Below, one piece after another: positions 42,650 to 51,711 of a stretch of 64,000 bases of DNA; position 1 is the first letter of the stretch, and each line of letters begins with the position of its first letter. The notes beneath the pieces are model-generated. The model was not told where the DNA came from and did not search any database. It saw only the letters and a list, made by a program, of their open reading frames with translations. Origin of the DNA: Bryobacteraceae bacterium (lineage in GTDB: Bacteria; Acidobacteriota; Terriglobia; Bryobacterales; Bryobacteraceae); assembly GCA_019748195.1 (NCBI GenBank), contig JAIEPW010000015.1, positions 62,001 through 126,000 of the forward strand, in the 5' to 3' direction. The translations under genes were made by a program, and so were the position numbers.

Positions 42650-44209
42650 GTGAGCTGGCAAAAAGAAGTCGACGAAATCCGAAGACGCGCCGAACTCGCC
42701 CGCATGATGGGCGGCAAGGAGAATGTCGAGCGGCAGCACGCCGCCGGACGCCTCACCGTACGCGAGCGCATCGGCCGGCTGCTCGACCCCGGCTCGTTCC
42801 ACGAAACCGGAGCGCTCGCGGGCAAAGCCAGGTACGACGAACACGGCGACCTGATCTCGTTCACGCCTTCCAACTTCGTCATGGGCTCCGGCCGCATCGA
42901 CGGGCGGCGCGTCGTCGTCGGCGGAGATGATTTCACGGTTCGCGGCGGCGCGGCCGACGCCGTCGTCGGCGACAAGGCGGGCTACGGCGAGAAGCTCGCC
43001 CTGGGCCTGAAACTCCCCATGATCCGCCTGGTGGACGGCACCGGCGGAGGCGGCAGCGTCAAGACGCTGGAAATGATCGGACGCACTTACGTGCCCGCGA
43101 ACCCCTCCTGGGACAAGGTGGTGGAACTGCTCGGCGAGGTTCCGGTGGTCGCCGCCGCGCTCGGCCCCGTCGCGGGCCTCGGCGCGGTGCGCGTCGCCAC
43201 CTCCCACTTTTCACTGATGGTGCGCGGCGTCAGCCAGCTCTTCGTCGCCGGACCTCCCGTTGTCGAGCGCGGCGTCGGCGAGAAGGTCGACAAGGAACAG
43301 CTCGGCGGCTCGCACATCCACGCCCGCCTCTCCGGGGCCGTCGACAACGAAGTGGAAACCGAGGAAGAGGCGTTCGCGGCCATCCGCCGCTTCCTTTCCT
43401 ACATGCCGTCCAGCGTGTATGAAGCGCCTCCGGTGGTGGAGGCTTCCGACGCAGCGGATCGCCGCGAGGAAGACCTGCTGTCCGTCATTCCGCGCGACCG
43501 CCGCCGCTCTTACGACGTACGGAGAATCATCGCCATGGTTCTGGACCGCGGCAGCTTCTTCGAGATCGGCCCGTACTACGGACGGCCGCTCGTTACCGGC
43601 CTCGCCCGCCTGAACGGATATCCGGTGGGCGTGATGGCTAACGATCCCCGCCGCGGCGGCGGCGCCGTGGACGCACCCGCCGCCGAAAAAATGATCCGCT
43701 TCGTGGACCTCTGCGACACCTTCCACCTTCCCGTGGTCAACTTCGTGGATAACCCCGGCTTCCTCATCGGCACGGCCGCGGAGCGCGCGGGCACGGTCCG
43801 CGTCGGCGCCCGCGCGATGGTCGCCGTGTATCAAGCCACCGTGCCGTGGATCTCCATCCTCATTCGACGCTGCTTCGGCGTTGCCGGCGCGGCGCACGGT
43901 AACGCCCAGGGCCTGAACCTCCGTTACGCCTGGCCGTCCGGCGATTGGGGATCGCTGCCCATCGAAGGCGGCGTGCAGGCGGCTTATAAACGCGAGATCG
44001 CCGCCGCCCCCGATCCGGAAGCTCACCGCCGCGGGATCGAGGATCGCCTCCGCCAGTACATGTCGCCGTTCCGCACCGCTGAGTCGTTCGGAATCGAGGA
44101 GATCATCGACCCTCGCGACACCCGCCCGCTGTTGTGCGAGTGGATCGAAACCGCGTGGAAGCTGCTTCCGGCGCGCCTGGGCCCCGTGCGGCGCAGGACC
44201 AGATCCTGA
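42650..44209 (+). CDS. Acyl-CoA carboxylase carboxyltransferase (beta) subunit
   Basis: A 519-residue carboxyltransferase of the propionyl/methylcrotonyl-CoA carboxylase type: N-terminal crotonase-like half (GKENVERQHAAGRLTVRERI, GDDFTVRGGAADA) and C-terminal half (VDNPGFLIGTAAERAGTVR, then RCFGVAGAAHG). It transfers carboxyl from biotin to an acyl-CoA. No biotin carboxylase or BCCP gene lies alongside. GTG start at 42650. Substrate could be propionyl-CoA or another short acyl-CoA. Confidence 0.93.
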   Translation: MSWQKEVDEIRRRAELARMMGGKENVERQHAAGRLTVRERIGRLLDPGSFHETGALAGKARYDEHGDLISFTPSNFVMGSGRIDGRRVVVGGDDFTVRGGAADAVVGDKAGYGEKLALGLKLPMIRLVDGTGGGGSVKTLEMIGRTYVPANPSWDKVVELLGEVPVVAAALGPVAGLGAVRVATSHFSLMVRGVSQLFVAGPPVVERGVGEKVDKEQLGGSHIHARLSGAVDNEVETEEEAFAAIRRFLSYMPSSVYEAPPVVEASDAADRREEDLLSVIPRDRRRSYDVRRIIAMVLDRGSFFEIGPYYGRPLVTGLARLNGYPVGVMANDPRRGGGAVDAPAAEKMIRFVDLCDTFHLPVVNFVDNPGFLIGTAAERAGTVRVGARAMVAVYQATVPWISILIRRCFGVAGAAHGNAQGLNLRYAWPSGDWGSLPIEGGVQAAYKREIAAAPDPEAHRRGIEDRLRQYMSPFRTAESFGIEEIIDPRDTRPLLCEWIETAWKLLPARLGPVRRRTRS

Positions 44210-44590
44210 TCAGTCCGCGTCGCTCTCCCAGACCCGGAACACGTGCTGGTGCGCCTCCATGTCGATCCGCTTCCCCTGGAACCGCACGCCTTCCATTTCC
44301 AGCCGCATCTTCTGTTCCAGCGCGCTGCCGCCGCGCAGCTTGATCAGCCCGCCCGCGCCCACCACCCGCTGCCAGGGCAGGCGCTCGCCTTCCACGCGCA
44401 GGATGCGGACCACCTGCCGGTGGTAGAGCGGATAGCCCGCCGCCGCCGCCACCTGCGAGTACGTCGCCACGCGGCCCTTGGGAATCGATCGGATGGTCTT
44501 GCGGATCGCCCGGTCGCGCTCCTCGCTCGGGTCGCGCAGCCCCAGCAGCACGATGTCGCGCTGCCCTACCCGCTTGGGTTTCCGCTTCAT
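44210..44590 (-). CDS. Alkyltransferase-like protein (MGMT family, no active-site Cys)
   Basis: A 126-residue MGMT-fold protein. The usual PCHRV motif reads PWQRV with Trp73 in place of the methyl-accepting Cys, as in ATL proteins, while the DNA-binding helix region GRVATYSQVAAAAGYP and the Tyr-containing part are kept. ATL proteins bind O6-alkylguanine and hand it to nucleotide excision repair. ATG 44590 is in the 5' part of a longer frame that overlaps the reductase gene. It is probably co-transcribed with that reductase (14-base gap). Confidence 0.9.
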   Translation of the reverse strand: MKRKPKRVGQRDIVLLGLRDPSEERDRAIRKTIRSIPKGRVATYSQVAAAAGYPLYHRQVVRILRVEGERLPWQRVVGAGGLIKLRGGSALEQKMRLEMEGVRFQGKRIDMEAHQHVFRVWESDAD

Positions 44591-44604
44591 CGCCCCGAGG
44601 CTCG

Positions 44605-45633
44605 TCAGGCCTTCACCAGCATCTTGCCGGTGTTTGCCCCCCGCAGCAACTGGAGGAACGCCTTGGGCGTGTTCTCGAAGCCTTCCACAACCGTCTCCCG
44701 CCACTGGATCTTGCCTTCGCGCAGCCATCCCGCCAGCGCCTTCAGCCCTTCCGCGAAGCGCGGCGCGTAATCGGACACCAGCATCCCTTGCACCTTGGCG
44801 CGCGATACGATCAACTGCCCCAGGTTGCGAGGTCCCATCTCCACCTGCGTGTTGTTGTACTGCGAGATCTGGCCGCAGATGCAAACCCGCGCGTGAACGT
44901 TCAGCAACGGCCACAACCCGTCCGTGATCGGTCCGCCGACGTTGTCGAAGTAGCAGTCCACTCCGCCGGGACAGAGCTTCTGGAACTCCGCCCGGTAGTC
45001 AGTGACTTTCTTGTAGTTGAACGCCGCGTCAAAGCCGCATTCCTTCACCAGCCACTCGATCTTGTCATCCTCGCCTGCGACGCCCACCACGCGGCACCCC
45101 AATGCCTTCGCGATCTGCCCCACGATCGAGCCCACCGCGCCCGCCGCTCCGGACACCACCACCGTCTCGCCTGCTTTTGGGGCGCAGATGTCGATCAGGC
45201 CGAAGTACGCCGTCAAACCGGGCATGCCCAGCACGCCCAGCGCCGTCTGCACCGGCGCCAGCGAGGGATCGAGCTTGCGCGCCTGCTTGCCGTCCATCAC
45301 CGCGTACTCCTGCCAGCCCGAGTAGGCTTCCACGACATCGCCCGGCTGGAGCCCGTCGAACCTCGACTCGACCACCTCTCCCACAGCGCCGCCCACCATG
45401 GTCCCGCCGATCTCCACCGGCGCGGCGTACGACTTTATGCCGCTGATGCGGCCTCGCATATACGGGTCCACCGAGAGCCAGAGCGTCTTCAGCAGGATCT
45501 GGCCGGGTTGCAGGTCGGGCAGCGGCGCTTCTTCGAGGCGGAAATCCGATTCCTGGGGAAAGCCCACGGGCCGGGCCGCGAGCACGAAGCGCTTTGCGTT
45601 GGAAGGCTTTGTAATAGAAGCACTTGCTGACAT
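44605..45633 (-). CDS. NADP-dependent oxidoreductase, CurA/LTB4-dehydrogenase-like MDR
   Basis: A 342-residue medium-chain reductase lacking zinc ligands: DPYMRGRISG, then the Rossmann motif VVVSGAAGAVGSIVGQIA and YFDNVGG. The family reduces the C=C bond of 2-alkenals and prostaglandin-like enones with NADPH. ATG 45633 is chosen; a longer frame adds 17 residues of no similarity. A minus-strand GATAAT at 45677-45682 could be its -10. Confidence 0.92.
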   Translation of the reverse strand: MSASASITKPSNAKRFVLAARPVGFPQESDFRLEEAPLPDLQPGQILLKTLWLSVDPYMRGRISGIKSYAAPVEIGGTMVGGAVGEVVESRFDGLQPGDVVEAYSGWQEYAVMDGKQARKLDPSLAPVQTALGVLGMPGLTAYFGLIDICAPKAGETVVVSGAAGAVGSIVGQIAKALGCRVVGVAGEDDKIEWLVKECGFDAAFNYKKVTDYRAEFQKLCPGGVDCYFDNVGGPITDGLWPLLNVHARVCICGQISQYNNTQVEMGPRNLGQLIVSRAKVQGMLVSDYAPRFAEGLKALAGWLREGKIQWRETVVEGFENTPKAFLQLLRGANTGKMLVKA

Positions 45634-45998
45634 ATGTTTAGGACGGTACCCCTTGTCACCGTGGTTTGCAGCGACTATTATCACCTACAAAATGCCCGCT
45701 GGGACGTCCGGCTACGGATCTTCGGTCTCGCCACACGGCAAGACTCCGCGGCTTCACCGTCTGTCTCGAGCACAGCCGGTCCGGTAAAGATCTACGCCTA
45801 AGGCTGGTTGCGCGCCGGCGACTGAACCCGGTCACACGCGCATCGAAACTCGATTTCGCTTGCTCACAATGACTTGCCCGTTCCGGCTCCGGGACAGCCG
45901 CGCCCGCCGTGCTACAACGGTGTCCGAAGCGCGACGGGCTGGCCAGCCTGCTTCTTAAGCCGGGATCGATCCCGCAACAATTTTGCCTCCGTGCAGTG
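45634..45998. other. Gene-free gap
   Basis: About 365 bases without a convincing gene. Short frames here have no ribosome site or recognisable similarity. The left end carries the presumed promoter of the reductase, and the right end borders the terminator of the S41 gene. I could not fold any part into a tRNA. Confidence 0.55.
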
Positions 45999-46029
45999 AA
46001 AACGGGGTCCGGCGATTCGCCGGACCCCG
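45997..46029 (-). terminator. Rho-independent terminator of the S41 tandem
   Basis: CGGGGTCCGGCG and CGCCGGACCCCG form a perfect 12-base stem with a three-base loop. On the minus strand it is followed by TTTT. It lies about 32 bases after the stop of the S41 gene at 46062. Confidence 0.9.
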
Positions 46030-46061
46030 CTGTGAGCGCCGAAGTGTGTCTACCCGATCCT

Positions 46062-47771
46062 CTAGGGCAACAATCTTCGAATTTCCTCCAGCAGGCGATT
46101 CAAGTAGGGCCGCCCGCCGTTCATCAGATTTTCCCGCGTGTTCAGCTCCACCTCAATGGTGGGCCGGATTCCGATGTTCTCGTAGAACCGCGTCGCCGGG
46201 TAACCCGGCACGGATACGGCGTCGCGATGCACCAGAATCTGCACCGTGGAACGCACGATCGCTTCGCTCAGCCCCGGTCCGTTGAAATTGATGGTGCCGC
46301 CGCCAAGCCCCGCCGTGTGCCGGCCGAAAATGGGCCCGCGTCCCGCGTCGGCGAACATCGCCGCCATCAGATCCGCGGCCGAGAAGCTCATTTCATTCGT
46401 TAGCAGGATTACCGGCTTGGTGTAAGCGAAATCCAGATCGGGCGGCACATCGAGACTCGCGCTGCAGGTGGGGAACACGCCGGTGAACTCGCCCTTTTGG
46501 TAGGCTTCGCGCATCAGACCCTCGTAATGCTCGGCCAGGCGGATCTCCCAGGGCTCGCCCGAGGCGCGGTAGAACGCGCTGTTGCTCTCAAATGAGCGCA
46601 CCCAGCGCTGCGAGGGCTTGTACCAGCTATTCACGCCCCAGAACGGGCGGCGAGCCAGGCTCTGCATGTACAGTTCGGCCAGACAGCCGTTCCCGCCGCC
46701 GTTGTTCGTGATGTCGATCACCAGCGCGGACGTGGTCAGTTCCAACGCGTCGATCTCCGCCCAAAACTGCAAAACCGCGTTCGTGGCGCTGCGCGGCGTA
46801 AAGTTCGGGATCCGGAGGAAACCCACCGTCGCGCTGCCCACCGGGAAAGTCCCGGAAAGGAATTCATCGGTCGGCCGCCCGCCCAGCCGCGGCCGGAACC
46901 CCGGCGGAGGATCGAACACGGGCGTGAAGCGGCCTGTGCTGGTGATCATCTCCATCGCCGGCGACATCCGGAATTCAACACCGCTGCGCACTGCTTTTTG
47001 TTTCTCAGTCAGCGCATCCTCGGGAAACCCGGTTCGCTCGCCCGGATATGCCCCCCAGGGATTCAAAGGATCTTCCTGCCACATCTTCACCGCCGTGGAC
47101 CGGCTAATCGCGCTCCGCAGCCCGCCTGCTCGCCCGAGTTCCGTGATCGGAGTGCCGGACTTGATCCAGGGAACGTTGATGGTCGCCGTGGCGCCATCCG
47201 CCTTCCGGATCTCGATCTTTGCCGAATCGCCCACCCGGTGGGCCCACGGGATCGTCTGCTGCGTCCGGTTGAAGAGCAGATTGGCGGCGATGCGCCGGGT
47301 GGAGTCCACACTTCCCGCCGACGCGTACGGCTTCATCCGCTCCAGCCACTCCGCAATCGGGCGATCGTCCATCGACACCACTTCATCGCCGATCGCGATT
47401 CCGCGCAGATTCGCGCGAAGCGTATCCACCAGCACCTTGCCCTCGTACAGGTCCGCGTTGAAGCCGAGCGTCGCCGTGAAACTGGACTGCAGCAGGAAGT
47501 TGGCGTGCCCATCCTGCAGGCTGCCGACGTAGCGCACGCAGACATCCAGATATTCGATATCGTCCTTGGCGGCGCGCACCTGCTCCAGCCAGGGGCGCAG
47601 GTTCAGGGCGTCCACGCCCAGCAGTTCGTTCTTCCATTGCACGGGCGTGTAGTGCCGGGCGAACAGGTTTCCCAGCTCGATGAAGTCCGACACCCTCTGC
47701 TCCGGGGTCAGCTCCGCGAAGCTCATCGCCGTGAAGATCGTCAGCGTGGAAAGAATTTTCGTCGCATTCAT
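46062..47771 (-). CDS. Exported S41-family peptidase (tandem copy 1)
   Basis: A 569-residue protein with a signal peptide, an N-terminal helical region (TPEQRVSDFIELGNLFARHY), a D-G-H motif in LQDGHANFLL, a PDZ-like middle (IAIGDEVVSMDD) and the protease core ending with LVIDITNNGGG and TNEMSFSAAD (nucleophile Ser). The Lys of C-terminal-processing peptidases is absent (GRHTAGLGGG), so a tricorn-like Ser/His mechanism is more likely. The upstream copy's stop is 11 bases away. Confidence 0.88.
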   Translation of the reverse strand: MNATKILSTLTIFTAMSFAELTPEQRVSDFIELGNLFARHYTPVQWKNELLGVDALNLRPWLEQVRAAKDDIEYLDVCVRYVGSLQDGHANFLLQSSFTATLGFNADLYEGKVLVDTLRANLRGIAIGDEVVSMDDRPIAEWLERMKPYASAGSVDSTRRIAANLLFNRTQQTIPWAHRVGDSAKIEIRKADGATATINVPWIKSGTPITELGRAGGLRSAISRSTAVKMWQEDPLNPWGAYPGERTGFPEDALTEKQKAVRSGVEFRMSPAMEMITSTGRFTPVFDPPPGFRPRLGGRPTDEFLSGTFPVGSATVGFLRIPNFTPRSATNAVLQFWAEIDALELTTSALVIDITNNGGGNGCLAELYMQSLARRPFWGVNSWYKPSQRWVRSFESNSAFYRASGEPWEIRLAEHYEGLMREAYQKGEFTGVFPTCSASLDVPPDLDFAYTKPVILLTNEMSFSAADLMAAMFADAGRGPIFGRHTAGLGGGTINFNGPGLSEAIVRSTVQILVHRDAVSVPGYPATRFYENIGIRPTIEVELNTRENLMNGGRPYLNRLLEEIRRLLP

Positions 47772-47782
47772 GGTGGGTTCTC

Positions 47783-49513
47783 CTACTGGCGCGGCAGCAG
47801 CTTCTGGATCTCCTCGTTCAGGCGGACCAGGAACGGACGCCCGCGCTCCAGCAGGTTGGCCTCGGTCTGATACTCCACTTCGATATCCGGCCGGATTCCG
47901 ACGTTCTCATAGAAGCGTGACGGCGGGTAATCCGGCGTCACCACCATCCTTTCCCGCACCGCGATCGCCACCATGATCCGCACCTGAGCTTCCGTGAACT
48001 GGCCAGCGCCGAACGTGACGACGCTGCCGCCGAGCCCGGAGGTGCGCTGCCCGAAGATGGGACCCCGCTTCGCGTCCTGGAACAGCGCCGCGAACCGGTC
48101 CGCGGCGGAGAAGCTCAGCTCATTCGTCAGCAGCATCACCGGCTTGCGATAAATCAGGTCCGCGGGCAGCGCCGTTAAGGAAGCGCCGCACACCGGGAAC
48201 ACCCCCGCATATTCGCCCTGCTGATACGCGCTCCGCATGACGTTTTCGTAGATCTCGGTCACCAGCGGCTCCCAGCCCCGCGGGGCCGTCGCCCGGTAGA
48301 ACGCCGTGTTCTGCTCGAAATTGCGCACCCAGAATTGCGAGGCGCGGTACCACGCGGCCGCCGCCCAGAAGGGCGACGAGACAAGGTGTCCCACCAGCGA
48401 CTCCGCGTAACAGGGAGAGCCGCCGTTGTTGTTCATGATGTCGATCACCAGCGCCGACGTTGCATTCTGGAACTCCGAAATCTCCGCCCGGAACTGGTTG
48501 ATTGCCGTCGTGACGCTTGCCGGCGCGAACGTTCCGATCCGGATGAAGCCGATGGTGGCGTTGCCCACCGGGAATGTGCCGCTGAAAATGGCGTCGCTGG
48601 CGCTGGTTCCCCGGCGGATGCGGAATCCCGCGGGCGGGTCGAAAACGGGCGTCAGCCGCCCCGTGGCGGTGATTTCCGCCGCGTTCGCCTCCACGTCCTC
48701 CACGTATGCGAATCCCGTCGCGCGCTCTCGCTCCGAGAGGTCCGACGGGTCGCGAGGCAGCCTGGGGCCCGTGTACGCGCCCCACCGGTTTTCCGGATCT
48801 TCCGGACGCAGCGAGCCCGGGCGCTCCGCCGCCGCGCGGTTGATCGTCAGCGGCGAGGGAACGGTTCCCAGGGCGGTCAGCGGGGCGCCGAATTTCCTCC
48901 AGGGGATGTCGTACGTCGCCGTCTCCCCCGTGCTTCGCCGCCGGATCTGCACTCGCGCGGTGTCGCCGATCCGATGCGCGGAGGGCACCAGGAGCTGACT
49001 GCGGTTGATGCTGCGGTTCACGGCGATCCGGCGCGACGACGCCGGATTGCCTGATTGCGAGTACGGCAGAAACCGCTCGATGACCTGCGCCATCGGCACG
49101 TCGTCCACCGAAAGCAGCTCGTCGCCCACAGCCATCGGAAACCGCGTAGGCACGGCGGTCACCGCGTCGATCAGAACCTTGCCGTCGTACAAGTCGATCG
49201 TGAATCCCAGATTCGCGCTGAATCCGGAATTCACCAGGAAGTTCACGTGGCCGTCCTGGAACTGCCCGGCCCACTGCGCGCAAATATCCAGATACTCAAT
49301 GTCGTCCTTGGCCGCGCGGATGCGCGTCAGCCACGGCTCCAGGCGCTTGGGATCGACGCCGAATAACTCGCCTTTCCATTGCGCGCCCGAATAGTTGCGT
49401 TCAAACAGATTCGCCAACTGCGTGAAGTCGGCGATCCGCTGCGCCGTGGTCAGCTCCGCGTATGCGGCGCTCCCGGCCATCACGGTGAGTAAAAAAAGCC
49501 GCGGTATTCTCAC
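47783..49513 (-). CDS. Exported S41-family peptidase (tandem copy 2)
   Basis: A 576-residue paralogue of the neighbouring gene: signal peptide (RIPRLFLLTVMAGSAAYA), FQDGHVNFLV, PDZ-like MAVGDELLSVDD, core LVIDIMNNNGG and TNELSFSAAD, again with Leu rather than Lys after GQRTSG. GTG 49513 is set by a GGGAGG site five bases upstream; the longer open frame has no signal peptide in place. It ends 11 bases before copy 1 begins, so the two are one transcript. Confidence 0.88.
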   Translation of the reverse strand: MRIPRLFLLTVMAGSAAYAELTTAQRIADFTQLANLFERNYSGAQWKGELFGVDPKRLEPWLTRIRAAKDDIEYLDICAQWAGQFQDGHVNFLVNSGFSANLGFTIDLYDGKVLIDAVTAVPTRFPMAVGDELLSVDDVPMAQVIERFLPYSQSGNPASSRRIAVNRSINRSQLLVPSAHRIGDTARVQIRRRSTGETATYDIPWRKFGAPLTALGTVPSPLTINRAAAERPGSLRPEDPENRWGAYTGPRLPRDPSDLSERERATGFAYVEDVEANAAEITATGRLTPVFDPPAGFRIRRGTSASDAIFSGTFPVGNATIGFIRIGTFAPASVTTAINQFRAEISEFQNATSALVIDIMNNNGGSPCYAESLVGHLVSSPFWAAAAWYRASQFWVRNFEQNTAFYRATAPRGWEPLVTEIYENVMRSAYQQGEYAGVFPVCGASLTALPADLIYRKPVMLLTNELSFSAADRFAALFQDAKRGPIFGQRTSGLGGSVVTFGAGQFTEAQVRIMVAIAVRERMVVTPDYPPSRFYENVGIRPDIEVEYQTEANLLERGRPFLVRLNEEIQKLLPRQ

Positions 49514-49617
49514 ACTTGCCTCCCGCTGTTTATGAATTGCGAAAAACCAAAGCGGTATCATAACTGAATCACGGCGGCGCACAAGCCATTCCACCCCTTC
49601 CGGCGGTCGTTTGGCAT

Positions 49618-49652
49618 GAAAAAAGGGCGGCCGCGCCTCCGCGGACACCCTT
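49618..49652 (-). terminator. Probable terminator after S41 copy 3
   Basis: On the minus strand AAGGG-TGT-CCGC pairs with GCGG-CCG-CCCTT across a three-by-three internal loop and is followed by a run of six T. It lies 28 bases after the stop at 49680, separating copy 3 from copy 2. Confidence 0.65.
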
Positions 49653-49679
49653 ATGAGACAACATCGTTGCGATACCGGC

Positions 49680-51431
49680 TTACTGCGGCAGGATCTTGCG
49701 CATTTCCGCGATCCAGGCGGTAACGAAAGGCGTTCCCCCCGTCACCAGGTTTTCGCGGGTCATGATGTCCAGTTTCACGTCCGGCTGCACCCCGGCGTTC
49801 TCGACGAAGCGCGTCATGCCATGCTCCGGCGAGTTCACCGGACGCTCCCGCACCCACAGGGACCGGGTGATGCTCACGCTGGCTTCACTCATTCCCGTGG
49901 TCAGGAAGCTGTTCACGTTGCCTCCCAGTCCACCGGTGCGGAATCCGACGACCGGACCGCGGCGGGCGTCCTGGAACAGCGCGGGGAAGGAATCGCCCGC
50001 CGATACGCTGAACTCATTCGTCAGCATCATGATCGGCTTCGTGTACACGACGTCCTGCGGCAGCGCGGTGAGCGAGGAGGAACAGATGGGGAAGATGCCC
50101 ACCTCCTCACCCTTTTCGTACGCGGCCGACATCAGGTCGTCGTACAGCGCCAGCATCGTCCGCTCCCAGCCTTGCGACGGCGCGGTCGGAGCGTTCGCCC
50201 GTCTGTTCTCAAACGAGCTCCGCCACAACTGCGTCGGCTTCATCCAATACCCGACGCCCCAGAAGGGCTGCGGAATCAGGTAGCGCAGCAGCTCCTGTCC
50301 GTAGCAGAGGTTGCCGCCGGGATTGTGCATCACGTCGATCACCAGCCCGGAGGTCTGCTGCTGCATGTCGATGATCTCCTGCCGGAACTGCTGCAGCGCC
50401 ACCGCGGCGCTGCTGGGCGAAAACGACGGGATGCGAATCCAGCCCACCGTCTGGGTTCCCACCGGGAACGTGCCCGAAAGGAACAGATCGCCGGGACGCG
50501 CGCCCAGCCGGAGACGGAATCCCGGAGGCGGGTTATAAAGCGGCGTCAACTGGCCGAGCGCGGTTAACGCGATCTGCTCCGGCGCCAGCTCCCCGATCTG
50601 ATCCTGGCGAGCGGTACGCTCGGCTTCCGTCAGCGGGTCCGGCGCATACGGCGCGCGCTCTCCGGTCCAAACGCCCCAGGCTTGCGCCAGCTCGGCGTAA
50701 CGTTCCGAACGGTCGCGCACAAAGGAAACCGCCGACTTGCCGCGATTCGCCAGGCGGAATGGCCCGGTGGCGGGCGCCAGCGTGGTCACGGCGCGCCCCG
50801 TCTTCGACCACGGGATGTCATACGTGAACTCCTGCCCGTTCGGCTTGCGGATGACGACCTTGGCGGTCTCGTTCCTGGTCTGGTCCGGAGCCTGCGGAAT
50901 CACAGCCTGCGGGCGGAACGTGATGAAGTCGGCGGCGCGGCGCCGCGTCGCCCGGACATTCGCGCTCTCGCCATACTTCAGGAAGCGCTGGATCAGGCGC
51001 TCCACCGGGGCGTCGTCCACCGACACCACCTCATCGCCGATCGCGATCGGAAACCGGTCCCGCGGGAAGCGCGTCGAGATGAATTCGATCATTACTTTGT
51101 CGTCATAAAGATCCACGTCAAACAGCAGGTAAGCCTGGTAGGTGGACGTCATCGTATACGACAGGTGCCCGTCCTTCAGCGACGACAGGTACTCGATGCA
51201 GAGGTCGAAATACTCCAAATCGTTCTGAGTAGCCCGGATGCGGGTCAGCCACGGTCCGATATTCCTCAGGTCAAAGCCGAATTGCTCGATCTTCCAGTTC
51301 GCCGGCGTATAGTGCCGGACATAAAACTGAGACATGTTGGTGAAATCCGCGATTTTCTGGTCCGTGGTCATCTGGGCCAGGCCGCTTGCGGACAAAGCTG
51401 CCGCCATCACTAGTAGCCGAATTGCTTTCAC
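49680..51431 (-). CDS. Exported S41-family peptidase (tandem copy 3)
   Basis: A 583-residue paralogue: signal peptide (IRLLVMAAALSASGLAQ), LKDGHLSYTM, PDZ-like IAIGDEVVSVDD, LVIDVMHNPGG and TNEFSVSAGD, with GFRTGGLGGN where Lys is missing. GTG 51431 has a GGGAG site upstream. Sequence is more distant from the other two copies, and a terminator follows it, so it is probably an older duplicate with its own transcript. Confidence 0.88.
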   Translation of the reverse strand: MKAIRLLVMAAALSASGLAQMTTDQKIADFTNMSQFYVRHYTPANWKIEQFGFDLRNIGPWLTRIRATQNDLEYFDLCIEYLSSLKDGHLSYTMTSTYQAYLLFDVDLYDDKVMIEFISTRFPRDRFPIAIGDEVVSVDDAPVERLIQRFLKYGESANVRATRRRAADFITFRPQAVIPQAPDQTRNETAKVVIRKPNGQEFTYDIPWSKTGRAVTTLAPATGPFRLANRGKSAVSFVRDRSERYAELAQAWGVWTGERAPYAPDPLTEAERTARQDQIGELAPEQIALTALGQLTPLYNPPPGFRLRLGARPGDLFLSGTFPVGTQTVGWIRIPSFSPSSAAVALQQFRQEIIDMQQQTSGLVIDVMHNPGGNLCYGQELLRYLIPQPFWGVGYWMKPTQLWRSSFENRRANAPTAPSQGWERTMLALYDDLMSAAYEKGEEVGIFPICSSSLTALPQDVVYTKPIMMLTNEFSVSAGDSFPALFQDARRGPVVGFRTGGLGGNVNSFLTTGMSEASVSITRSLWVRERPVNSPEHGMTRFVENAGVQPDVKLDIMTRENLVTGGTPFVTAWIAEMRKILPQ

Positions 51432-51527
51432 AGTTGTGTGCTCCCTCTCGCGGACGGCCGTTTTTCTCCCCGGCTCGCCTCTGGGTAAGGCTATCACGGG
51501 CCGCGCGCACGCGGGGTGGGGCGAACG

Positions 51528-51704
51528 TCAGCGGCGGGCGGCAAGCGCCGCCATGACGCCGCCGAACATGGCCATCGCGGCCCCGCTGTAGAGATTCACG
51601 GGGGCCTGCGTGAGCGGCGCGGAATACCCTCCGGATATTCCGGCGGCCAGCAGCGCCGCACCCAGCAGAAGAAAGAAATAGCCGATCGCTTTCCGCAGAT
51701 CCAT
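51528..51704 (-). CDS. Small two-helix membrane protein
   Basis: A 58-residue protein with two hydrophobic segments (KAIGYFFLLLGAALLAAGIS and NLYSGAAMAMFGGVMAAL). It begins seven bases after the symporter stop, with no room for a separate promoter, so it is co-transcribed. I do not recognise a family; an accessory subunit of the symporter is possible but unproven. Confidence 0.65.
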   Translation of the reverse strand: MDLRKAIGYFFLLLGAALLAAGISGGYSAPLTQAPVNLYSGAAMAMFGGVMAALAARR

Positions 51705-51711
51705 AATCGAA

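Noticed and set aside
45666-46403. Possible small genes or a tRNA in the gap left of the S41 tandem
   Set aside because: Frames are Arg-rich and run into the terminator or antisense of S41; no cloverleaf could be drawn.
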